Assembly: GCA_024227565.1 (NCBI GenBank)
Contig: JAAEUE010000012.1
Location: 1 to 37,409 of the forward strand
DNA length: 37,409 bases
Source: Alphaproteobacteria bacterium
GTDB lineage: Bacteria; Pseudomonadota; Alphaproteobacteria; Rhizobiales; CAJQND01
Direction: 5' to 3'
In this document: piece after piece, positions 14,552 through 21,523 of the stretch
How the letters are laid out: the number at the start of each line of letters is the position of its first letter
How positions within the stretch are numbered: the stretch's first letter is position 1
Notes under the pieces: generated by a model
Databases searched by the model: none
What the model was told of the DNA's origin: nothing
Seen by the model: the letters and a program-made list of their open reading frames with translations, nothing else
Translations under genes and position numbers: made by a program

Positions 14552-16072
14552 TCATTGTGGCTGGTTGAACGCGCCCTCGGCGACCGCGCTGGTGAGTGCG
14601 TTGATATCATCTGTCAGGGGACGGTCTTGGGCGAGGGCAGGGCTGTGGGCACGCACTTGGCGTATGGCCAGCGCGACAGCGGGCGCCACCTTGCCGTCCA
14701 ACTCTCTCAGCTCCACGCATTGTGCGCCGAGCATCAGTTCCATTGCGCTGAGCCGGCCGGCCAAATCGGTGACCCGCAGAAGGGCCCGCGCCGCAGAAAA
14801 GGATGAGGACATCACATCCTCCACCCCGTCCGCACAGGCGCTCGACCAGATTGGTGTGGGGCGTGCCGCCGCGGTCAATTCGGTCAACAGGGCCTCGGCC
14901 ACCTTGATGACCGGCGCAAACCCGCTGGACACCGATCCCGGCGCGGCAAGGAATAGCGGCAGGCCGGTGAACTGCTCCGACAACAGCTTGGCCATCCGGG
15001 CAACCTGCGCGGTGGCCAGGTGCACGAAGGCCCGGCTCAAGGTTTCAGCTGCGCTGGTCAGATGCGGCGTGAGATAGTTGCCGCTGGAGAGGATTTCGCC
15101 CTCGGTCGTGAGGGTGGCCGGATTGTCGCTTGAGCCGTTCAGCTCAGTTTCAACCACGCTCCGGGCGTTTGCCATGGCCGACAGAACCAGGCCGTGGATC
15201 TGAGGAATGTTGCGGATCGACAACGGGTCCTGCAACCGGCGTGCTTGGCCCGCGGTGAACAGCGTTGAGCCTTCAAGGTGGTCAAGGATGCCGCGCGCAG
15301 CTTCAGCTTCCCCGTCCTGTCCTCGAAGCTTGATGACCCGCTCGTCGAACGGCGAGAGATTTGCCCTGAACCCTTCCATGGATACAGCAGCAGCAGTTTG
15401 CGTAGCGTTGAACACCCGCGCCGCGCCGGCAACTCCCAGGGCACACAAGCCCGCTGAGAACCCCGCATGGTTGGCCAAGGCCAGGCCATCTCGCGGGCCA
15501 ACCTGCAATGGCGCCAATCCTGCAGCCTGCAAAGCTTCGGCGGCCTCAAGCGGCGCAGCCCCGTCAGCCGCCAGAAAATGCCCTTCGCCAATCAGGGCCA
15601 GGCCGGCTGTGGCGCCCAAGATCAGATCGCTCGCGCCGATTGAGCCATATTCGCCCACTGCAGGCGTGAGCCCGGCCTCAAGAGCGGCTTTCAAACTGTG
15701 TGCAACGCTGGGCTGTGCGCCCGATGCGCCGATCAACAGCGTGTTGAGGCGCACCAATAGGGCGGCCCTAACCTGTTCGGCGGGCAACAAGGGGCCGGCG
15801 GCATGGGCCCGACCTCTGACGGTTTGTTCAGAATATGCGGCAAGCTGGTCAGCGCCCAATGCGGTGTTCGCCAGCGCGCCCAAACCTGTGGTGACACCAT
15901 ATACGGGAACCTTGCGTTCGATCACATCATCGATGATGGCGCGCGACGCGGCCATGCGGGTGAGGCCCGCTTCGGCCAGACCGATCTTCGGGCAGCCGTA
16001 TGCTGCGGCCTCCAAAGCCTCACAGGTCAGGGTTTGACCGCCGAGGTTCAGGGGAGGCGAAGGCTTGGTCAT
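14552..16072 (-). CDS. Divergent aromatic amino acid lyase (HAL/PAL family) with altered MIO motif
   Basis: The 506-residue length fits histidine ammonia-lyase. Conserved features are Tyr58 in VYGVTTGLG, an SGVRP-like GASGAQPSV turn at 115-123, Arg in QDPLSIRNIPQIHG, NGSSDNP, and an Asp/Glu pair in GVEDVMS. In the active-site loop the family reads GSxGASGDL, whose Ala-Ser-Gly forms the MIO prosthetic group. This protein reads GSIGASDL (143-150), one residue shorter, so the MIO glycine is missing. The LNGTQ motif is ANHAG (200-204), and the active-site Tyr of QDPYS is Leu. It is therefore not a normal histidase and may have lost or changed lyase chemistry. It sits in the middle of a tight operon, 2 nt after the biotin carrier gene. 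Family is sure; reaction is unknown. Confidence 0.85.
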   Translation of the reverse strand: MTKPSPPLNLGGQTLTCEALEAAAYGCPKIGLAEAGLTRMAASRAIIDDVIERKVPVYGVTTGLGALANTALGADQLAAYSEQTVRGRAHAAGPLLPAEQVRAALLVRLNTLLIGASGAQPSVAHSLKAALEAGLTPAVGEYGSIGASDLILGATAGLALIGEGHFLAADGAAPLEAAEALQAAGLAPLQVGPRDGLALANHAGFSAGLCALGVAGAARVFNATQTAAAVSMEGFRANLSPFDERVIKLRGQDGEAEAARGILDHLEGSTLFTAGQARRLQDPLSIRNIPQIHGLVLSAMANARSVVETELNGSSDNPATLTTEGEILSSGNYLTPHLTSAAETLSRAFVHLATAQVARMAKLLSEQFTGLPLFLAAPGSVSSGFAPVIKVAEALLTELTAAARPTPIWSSACADGVEDVMSSSFSAARALLRVTDLAGRLSAMELMLGAQCVELRELDGKVAPAVALAIRQVRAHSPALAQDRPLTDDINALTSAVAEGAFNQPQ

Positions 16073-16074
16073 GG

Positions 16075-16290
16075 TCAGGCTATTTCGATCGCCAGCTGTC
16101 CTTCTTCCACCACATCGCCTTCTGCAATATGGACGGCGTTGACCGTTCCGGCGGCTGGCGCTTCGTAGGGCACCTCCATTTTCATCACTTCCATGATGAA
16201 GAGCTCCTGGCCCTCCTCAACGCTGTCGCCCGGCTTAACGTGCATCTTCCAAACCGAACCGCCGGTCTCCAGATTGATGTTTGTGGCCAT
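16075..16290 (-). CDS. Small biotin/lipoyl carrier protein
   Basis: Only 71 residues long, this is essentially one biotinyl domain. Glycines and valines follow the barrel pattern (GSVWKMHVKPGDSVEEGQ), the attachment motif is VMKM with Lys37, and the second half-barrel is GTVNAVHIAEGDVVEEGQL. Methionines on both sides of the lysine indicate biotin, not lipoate. It would carry carboxybiotin between a biotin carboxylase and the carboxyltransferase encoded 25 nt upstream. AAGGA precedes the start. Free-standing single-domain carriers of this size occur in acyl-CoA carboxylase and decarboxylase systems. Confidence 0.92.
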   Translation of the reverse strand: MATNINLETGGSVWKMHVKPGDSVEEGQELFIMEVMKMEVPYEAPAAGTVNAVHIAEGDVVEEGQLAIEIA

Positions 16291-16315
16291 AGTCTTTGTC
16301 CTTGTTGATCAGTGT

Positions 16316-17863
16316 TCAGGGCCTGATCGAAAAGCCGGTGGGCCCAAGCAGGGGCGGCAACAGCGGTTGGATCCGGTCTATCCAGCGGCACAACATGGGC
16401 CGGGTCTCACGCGGGTCAATCAGTTCGTGTACGGAGAAAGCTTCTGCCCGCGGGAATGGCGATTGCTTGGCGGCCATCATTTCTTCCAGCTCACGCCGCT
16501 TGGCATCGGGGTCTGCCGCTTGCGCGATCTCCCGGTGGAAGGCAACGGCAACGCCGCCCTCAACCGGCAGCGGTCCGGTTTCCGCAGAGGGCCAGGCCAG
16601 CACGTATGCGTCGTGGCCATAGTGCGCCACCTGGGCAACGCCGAACGACCGGCGCACCATGACCGAGGCCCAGGGCACATTGGCCATGGCGGCGGTGAGG
16701 GCGGTGTTGGCGCCGTGCCGGATGGTGGCCTCGCGCTCGGCTTGAGAACCGATCATGAAGCCCGGCTCGTCCACAAAACTCAAGATGGGCAGGTGGAAGG
16801 TTTCGCACAGCTCAATGAAGCGGCGGGCCTTGTGGGCGCCGTTCGCGGTCATGGCGCCGGCAAGGTGGCGGCCGTCGTTGGCCCATACGCCAACGGGCTG
16901 GCCGTTCATCCGGGCAAGGCCGGTGATCTGGCTGCGGCCATAGCCTTTGCCAACCTCAAAAAAGCTCTCCTGGTCCAGCACCCAGCGCAGCACCTTGCGC
17001 ATGTCAAAGGCACGGCGGCGGTCACGGGGGACAATATCAAGGAGGGCTTCTTCCTGGCGGTCCTGGGCATCGTCACAAGCTGTGACGGGGGCATTTTCCC
17101 AAACGTTCGAGGGTAGATAGCTCAAAAACTTGCGAATTTGAATCAACGCATCAGCTTCATCTTCACTGGCATTGTCCACAGTGCCGTTCTTGGTGTGAAC
17201 GTCTGCGCCGCCAAGCTCGTCCTTGGTTTTCTTTTCGCCCATGGCGCGCTGAACAACGGCGGGGCCGGCGATCAAAACCTGGGCGGTCGACTTGGACATG
17301 ACCGAGAAATGAGAGGCCACCAACCGGGCCGCCGGCATGCCCGCCACCGCGCCCATTGCGCCGGTGGCCACAGGCACCCGGGCCATGGCTTCGGCCACTG
17401 AGCGGAACCTGTGGGGCTCATTAACCGGGGAGCTCAGGCTTGCTTTCTTGGTGCCGCCCACGCTGCCGCCGGCGCCCTCATGGAGCCGGATCAGGGGGAT
17501 GCGGTATTTGGCGGCCAGGTCTTCGGTGTAGACGCTCTTGCGCTGACCGGCAGCAGACGGCGAGCCGCCCTTGAGGGTGAAGTCCTCGCCGCCGACTATG
17601 CAGCGGCGTCCGTCGATTTTGCCGAAACCAAGCACGTAGTTGGCCGGCGAGAACTCGACCAGATTGCCGTCCTCATCAAGCTCTGCATCGCCGGCGCCCA
17701 TGCCGATCTCGTCAAAGGTGTTTTTGTCAAGCAGCGCATTGATCCGTTCACGGATGGTCATACGGCCCTTGCGGTGCTGTGCGGCAACGGCCTTCTCGCC
17801 GCCTTGAAGCTTTGCCAGCTCGCGCCGTTGATGGATCTTGTCGGTTTCTTCTTTCCAGGTCAT
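16316..17863 (-). CDS. Biotin-dependent carboxyltransferase (acyl-CoA carboxylase beta subunit family)
   Basis: The 515-residue product belongs to the carboxyl transferase family of propionyl-CoA and methylcrotonyl-CoA carboxylases. Signs are the N-terminal RKGRMTIRERINALLD block, a LHEGAGGSVGG oxyanion turn in the N-terminal crotonase-like half, and in the C-terminal half an ICxFVDEPGFMIG-like segment (LSFVDEPGFMIGSQAE) and the RRSFGVAQVAHYGHD block. The C-terminus (REELID-like HELIDPRETRPMLCRWI) is typical. It is the first gene of the minus-strand operon; no clear Shine-Dalgarno precedes the ATG. A biotin carboxylase subunit is not encoded in the window. The substrate could be an acyl-CoA or a free acid; the neighbours do not include a CoA ligase. 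Confidence 0.93.
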   Translation of the reverse strand: MTWKEETDKIHQRRELAKLQGGEKAVAAQHRKGRMTIRERINALLDKNTFDEIGMGAGDAELDEDGNLVEFSPANYVLGFGKIDGRRCIVGGEDFTLKGGSPSAAGQRKSVYTEDLAAKYRIPLIRLHEGAGGSVGGTKKASLSSPVNEPHRFRSVAEAMARVPVATGAMGAVAGMPAARLVASHFSVMSKSTAQVLIAGPAVVQRAMGEKKTKDELGGADVHTKNGTVDNASEDEADALIQIRKFLSYLPSNVWENAPVTACDDAQDRQEEALLDIVPRDRRRAFDMRKVLRWVLDQESFFEVGKGYGRSQITGLARMNGQPVGVWANDGRHLAGAMTANGAHKARRFIELCETFHLPILSFVDEPGFMIGSQAEREATIRHGANTALTAAMANVPWASVMVRRSFGVAQVAHYGHDAYVLAWPSAETGPLPVEGGVAVAFHREIAQAADPDAKRRELEEMMAAKQSPFPRAEAFSVHELIDPRETRPMLCRWIDRIQPLLPPLLGPTGFSIRP

Positions 17864-17903
17864 GGGGGCGTGCCGGTATTTCAGGTTGGGCCGGAGGAGG
17901 AGA

Positions 17904-17943
17904 TGTGCTGACCGGGGCGTGTCCTTGTCCTTAAGTCAGCACA
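17904..17943. promoter_or_regulatory. Inverted repeat in the carboxyltransferase / DctP divergent region
   Basis: The 9-nt arms TGTGCTGAC (17904-17912) and GTCAGCACA (17935-17943) are perfect inverted copies whose starts are 31 nt apart, about three helical turns. They lie 41 nt upstream of the carboxyltransferase start and about 147 nt upstream of the DctP start. This arrangement suits a dimeric regulator controlling both directions. No regulator gene is adjacent. Confidence 0.5.
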
Positions 17944-18089
17944 CTTCACAATAACCGCTTGGCCGATGGCCCACAACGCTGGAGACAAAATGTTTCATCA
18001 AGCGCTTGGCAAATGCTCATAATTTTGCTGCTATGCGCGGCAGTTCGCTGCAATCGCGGCGAATTTGGTGTGATTGGGAGGAAATTCAA

Positions 18090-19181
18090 ATGGAACGCCG
18101 TAAATTTTTGAAGACAGCCGGTTTGGGAGCAACGGCTGCAGCTGCAAGCACTTTGGCAGCACCAGCCCTGGCCCAGGGCGTAAAAGACATGGTCATCGTG
18201 TCCACCTGGCCGCGGGACTTCCCGGGCCTCGGGCTCAGCGCTCAGCGTCTGGCTGCACGCATTACCGAACTTTCGGATGGCAAGCTGAAGACACAATATT
18301 TCGCTGCCGGTGAGCGGGTTGGCGCGTTTGACTCGTTCGATGAAGTGGCCTCAGGGAACGCCCAGGCATACATTGCCGCCGACTATTACTGGAAGGGCAA
18401 GCACCCTGGCTGGGCCTATTTCACCACCGTACCGTTTGGCATGACCACGGTTGAGTGGAACGCCTGGATAAAGTTCATGGGTGGTCAGGCCCTGTGGGAC
18501 GAGTTGGCTGGCGGCTTTGGCCTGAAGTGCCTTGCCTGTGGTGCGACCGGCACCCAGATGGGCGGCTGGTTCAACAAAGAAATCGAAACTGCTGAAGACC
18601 TGAAAGGCCTGAAGATGCGTATTCCGGGTCTTGGCGGCGACGTGATGGCCAAGCTTGGCGCATCGCCAGTTTCGCTTCCTGGCGGTCAGATCTATGAAAA
18701 CCTGGTCTCCGGCGCGATTGATGCAACCGAGTGGGTCGGGCCTTATAACGACTACTTCATGAAGTTCTATGAAGCGGCCAAGTTCTACTACTATCCGGGC
18801 TTCCACGAGCCGGGTGGTGGTCTGTCCTTCGGCATGAACAAAGGCTGGTGGGAAGGCCTCACCAAGCTGGAACAGGAACTCATCACGGCGGCCTGCATGG
18901 AAGAACACGCGGCGCAGTATGAGGAAACCGTTGCCAACAATGGTAAGTACCTGGCCCGGTTGGTGAACGATCATGGGGTTGAGGTGAAGCAATTCTCAGA
19001 TGAGATCTATGACAGCTTCGGCGAAGCCTCTGCGGCTGTCTATGAAGAAACCCGCGCGCACAGCCCGCTGGCCAAGAAGATCGACGATGCCTTCCAATCT
19101 TCCCTGAAGGAAGTGGGCGGCTGGCGCAAGATCGCCGAAGTGGCCTTCTCGGTTCAGCGTAACCGGGTGCTTGGGATTTAG
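18090..19181 (+). CDS. dctP: TRAP transporter solute-binding protein (DctP type), Tat-exported
   Basis: The 363-residue product starts at the ATG at 18090 with a strong GGGAGG site. The N-terminus MERRKFLKTAGLG is a twin-arginine signal, cleaved after about APALAQG. The mature protein has DctP features: STWPRDFPGLGLSAQRLAARI, an ETAEDLKGLKMRIPG hinge and a GGQIYENLVSGAIDATEWVGP ligand-binding segment; Arg in KMRIPG is the usual carboxylate clamp. The last two residues of the extended clamp (EWVGP) are common in 2-oxoacid and mannitol-type binders. The DctQ and DctM membrane subunits are not in the window, so it is an orphan or works with distant ones. It is divergent from the lyase/carboxylase operon and followed by a terminator. 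Confidence 0.93.
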   Translation: MERRKFLKTAGLGATAAAASTLAAPALAQGVKDMVIVSTWPRDFPGLGLSAQRLAARITELSDGKLKTQYFAAGERVGAFDSFDEVASGNAQAYIAADYYWKGKHPGWAYFTTVPFGMTTVEWNAWIKFMGGQALWDELAGGFGLKCLACGATGTQMGGWFNKEIETAEDLKGLKMRIPGLGGDVMAKLGASPVSLPGGQIYENLVSGAIDATEWVGPYNDYFMKFYEAAKFYYYPGFHEPGGGLSFGMNKGWWEGLTKLEQELITAACMEEHAAQYEETVANNGKYLARLVNDHGVEVKQFSDEIYDSFGEASAAVYEETRAHSPLAKKIDDAFQSSLKEVGGWRKIAEVAFSVQRNRVLGI

Positions 19182-19196
19182 GCTCTAGAAACTGAT

Positions 19197-19242
19197 CGCC
19201 CGGGCTCAGCATTGGTTGCTGGGCCCGGGCGCACCTTTTTTT
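19197..19242 (+). terminator. Rho-independent terminator after dctP
   Basis: A GC-rich stem (CGCCCGGGCTCAGCA paired with TGCTGGGCCCGGGCG, one bulge) closes on a short loop and is followed by CACC and seven T residues. It begins 15 nt after the dctP stop and should end the single-gene transcript. Confidence 0.88.
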
Positions 19243-19286
19243 CGAAATTTAGCAGGCCTGTTTCAGGCCCGCCCGGGGGATGACGG

Positions 19287-19832
19287 CTATCTTTGGCCGA
19301 AACCGCCGCCGTTTCTCCTGCCGAATGAGGCCTGCGGGCCGTTTGCCGCAAACGCTTGAGCGCCGTGGCCGGCCGGCATGCCAGCGGGGGCCGCCGGTGC
19401 CGCGCGCTGGGGCTGTGGGCTGGTCTGCGCCGAAGTGCGTCCGCCGAACATCGAAGCGAAGACGGCAATCGCCACAAACAGGCTGATCCCGTTGAAGAAC
19501 AAGATCGCAATGATCCGGTTCCAGAAATACTCCTGACCAACTGTCGATGTCAGCTCACCTGTTTCGGTGCTTTTCAGCAAGCGCACCGTGTCGGGGGCGC
19601 CAAGCGAAAAGATCACGTAGTTCTTGCTGTGCTTCTCTCCATCCAGCTGATATTTGAAGCTGCACTGATTGAGAATGAAGAAGGTGGATTTACACCTGCG
19701 GTCAGATGTGGCGATGTTCGCTGGAACCAGCGTTTGGCCCCGCATGCCATAATCAGAGGCGAGATCGCCATCAAGCCAGAACATCAGCGGGCCTAGCCCC
19801 ATGAGAAACACTGCGATTAAAAACGCTTTCAT
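19287..19832 (-). CDS. Membrane protein with disordered C-terminal tail, unknown
   Basis: The 181-residue product begins with a hydrophobic anchor (AFLIAVFLMGLGPLMFWL), followed by an extracytoplasmic stretch with two Cys (RRCKSTFF and NQCSFKYQL), reminiscent of DUF3592-like proteins. A second helix follows (IIAILFFNGISLFVAIAVFASMF), then an Ala/Pro/Gly-rich low-complexity tail of about 50 residues ending in GRRNGGGFGQR. The tail suggests a flexible cytoplasmic region. No family is recognised with confidence and no operon partner is visible. Confidence 0.65.
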   Translation of the reverse strand: MKAFLIAVFLMGLGPLMFWLDGDLASDYGMRGQTLVPANIATSDRRCKSTFFILNQCSFKYQLDGEKHSKNYVIFSLGAPDTVRLLKSTETGELTSTVGQEYFWNRIIAILFFNGISLFVAIAVFASMFGGRTSAQTSPQPQRAAPAAPAGMPAGHGAQAFAANGPQASFGRRNGGGFGQR

Positions 19833-19994
19833 TGTTCAGCCCCTCCAAGATATTGAACCAGCGCACCATAAGTGTGCGACCTGAATGTTCATTTAAGTGC
19901 AAAGCTACATATCGAGCGGTTTTAGAAGGGATTGTTTACTCTGGTCGCTGCAGGGGCATAAGCCTCGCGCATGGGAACTCTTGGCAAATTTATT

Positions 19995-20146
19995 GCCACT
20001 ATTTAGCTTACTTAAGTTTATTTGCCACAAATTGTTGTTCATCTTTCTCGGCAGAAAACTGCGAAAAACACCGATTCTGCGAAACGAACCCAAATTCGCG
20101 TAACCAACTGATGCAAGGGTTAAATTCGGGCTATATGGCCTTTATG
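19995..20146 (+). repeat. Dispersed repeat, copy A
   Basis: This segment matches, in inverted orientation, the DNA at about 30289-30436. A core of 33 nt (20072-20104) is identical to the reverse complement of 30331-30363. Similarity continues outward with gaps: a TTGCCACTA start, a GTTCATCTT string, and a CTATATGGCCTT end are shared. Neither copy encodes a recognisable protein. It may be a non-autonomous mobile element or a repeated structured element. Confidence 0.75.
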
Positions 20147-20199
20147 GGTGAGAATTTTGTTCATCTTCGGAAGTTGCCCCCACTCGCTCTGAGCTGTGG

Positions 20200-20272
20200 A
20201 CCCCTGCTTGCGCAAGGGTGCGGGAGAATGGCGCTCGGTGCGCGGCCCCTGGATGCCTGCCCGCGCAGGCAT
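20200..20272. repeat. Two REP-like palindromes downstream of the cystathionine enzyme gene
   Basis: ACCCCTGC/GCAAGGGT (20200-20219, one mismatch) and ATGCCTGC/GCAGGCAT (20253-20272, perfect) each enclose a 4-nt loop. Both share a TGC-N4-GCA centre. They lie 21-94 nt past the stop of the minus-strand gene at 20294 and may act as its transcript end, though no T-run follows. Confidence 0.5.
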
Positions 20273-20293
20273 GGCGAAGGGGGGAAGCCGCGG

Positions 20294-21451
20294 CTACGCC
20301 AGCGCCCCCTTCAGATCACGGATCAGGTCATCCAGATCTTCCACCCCCACTGAGAGGCGCACCAGCCCGTCATCGATGCCGATGCTTTCGCGGATCTCCC
20401 TAGGGATCGATGCATGGGTCATGATGGCCGGATGCTCGATCAGGCTTTCCACTCCGCCAAGGCTCTCGGCCAAGGAGAACAGCTCGGTGCGCTCCAAAAA
20501 GCGCCGGGCCGGGTCCAATCCCCCTTTGATTACCGCGGTCACCACGCCGCCGCAGCCGTGCATCTGGCGCATGGCGAGCTCGTGCTGGGGGTGGGACTTG
20601 AGGCCGGGGTAGTAGACCTTCTCAATCTTCTCGTGCGCCTCCAGCCATTCGGCGATGGCCTGGGCGTTGGTGCAGTGGCGCTCCATGCGCAAGGGCAGGG
20701 TCTTCAGGGCCCTGAGCACCCAGAAGCTGTCGTTTGCCCCCAGAACGCCGCCCACGGCATTCTGCAGGTAGAACAGCTGGTCGGCGATTTCCTGGCTGCC
20801 GGTGACAATCATGCCGGCAACGATGTCGGAATGACCGTTGAGGTATTTGGTGGCCGAGTGCACGACGATGTCGATGCCATGGTCCAGCGGCCGCTGGCAG
20901 TAGGGCGAGGCGAAGGTATTGTCGGCAACGGTGATCAGGCCATGCTTGCGCCCAAGCGCGGCCACGCCCTCCAGGTCAACCACCTTCAAAAGCGGGTTGG
21001 TGGGGGTTTCCACCCACAGCATCTTGGTGTCGGGCCCGATGGCCGATTCCACTTGGCTCAGGTCTGAATAGTCCACAAACGCAAAGCTGTGGCCGGCGGT
21101 GCGGCGGCGCACATTCTCAAAGATCCGGTAGGTGCCGCCGTAAAGGTCATCTCCGGCCACAACATGCGAGCCGGAATCCAGAAGCTCCAAGATAGCGCCC
21201 GTGGCTGCCATGCCCGACGCGGCGCCGAACCCCGCAATGCCGTTCTCCAGATCCGCTACGCATTGTTCCAGCGCATTGCGGGTCGGGTTTCCGGTGCGCG
21301 AATACTCATATCCCTTATGCTCGCCCGGGCTCTCCTGAACATAGGTTGAGGAGGCATAGATCGGCGTCATGATTGCACCGGTCACGGGATCGGGCCGTTG
21401 GCCGGCATGGATGGCGCGGGTGGCAAAGCCCTGACGGTTCTTTTCGGTCAT
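20294..21451 (-). CDS. Cystathionine gamma-synthase / gamma-lyase
   Basis: The 385-residue product is a PLP enzyme of the Cys/Met metabolism family. Lys202 in HSATKYLNGHSD binds PLP. Other signs are the YEYSRTGNPTRNALE cofactor block, SGMAA, the DDLYGGTYR turn, ETPTNPLLKVVDL, and the C-terminal SLGGVESLIEHPAIMTHASIP and RLSVGVEDLDDLI blocks. Gamma-synthase and gamma-lyase cannot be told apart safely by eye. With cystathionine beta-synthase encoded upstream on the same strand, a gamma-lyase role (cystathionine to cysteine, reverse transsulfuration) is the better guess. A GSCFA protein gene lies between the two. No SAM riboswitch is seen upstream. Confidence 0.93.
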   Translation of the reverse strand: MTEKNRQGFATRAIHAGQRPDPVTGAIMTPIYASSTYVQESPGEHKGYEYSRTGNPTRNALEQCVADLENGIAGFGAASGMAATGAILELLDSGSHVVAGDDLYGGTYRIFENVRRRTAGHSFAFVDYSDLSQVESAIGPDTKMLWVETPTNPLLKVVDLEGVAALGRKHGLITVADNTFASPYCQRPLDHGIDIVVHSATKYLNGHSDIVAGMIVTGSQEIADQLFYLQNAVGGVLGANDSFWVLRALKTLPLRMERHCTNAQAIAEWLEAHEKIEKVYYPGLKSHPQHELAMRQMHGCGGVVTAVIKGGLDPARRFLERTELFSLAESLGGVESLIEHPAIMTHASIPREIRESIGIDDGLVRLSVGVEDLDDLIRDLKGALA

Positions 21452-21523
21452 TGTGTTGATTAGCCTTTGTTGACGGGCATGGGGGAAACAGGAGCGTTGA
21501 CGAGGGTTCTAGTCAAAGCCGGT

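Larger units (their letters stand above)
19833..20293. other. Intergenic stretch with dispersed repeat and REP-like palindromes
   Basis: No gene is supported. It carries one copy of the dispersed repeat (19995-20146) and two short GC-rich palindromes (20200-20219 and 20253-20272), annotated separately. Confidence 0.6.

Noticed and set aside
14277..15077. Plus-strand open frame of 266 codons
   Set aside because: It is antisense to the hydratase and lyase genes, with a composition of Arg, Ala and Pro typical of shadow frames.
14552..16072. Naming the lyase hutH (histidase)
   Set aside because: The MIO glycine, LNGTQ motif and a substrate-site tyrosine are missing and no other hut gene is near.
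21452..21523. SAM riboswitch before the cystathionine gamma-enzyme gene
   Set aside because: The 72-nt gap from the GSCFA gene is too short for a known SAM riboswitch with expression platform, and no conserved core is seen.
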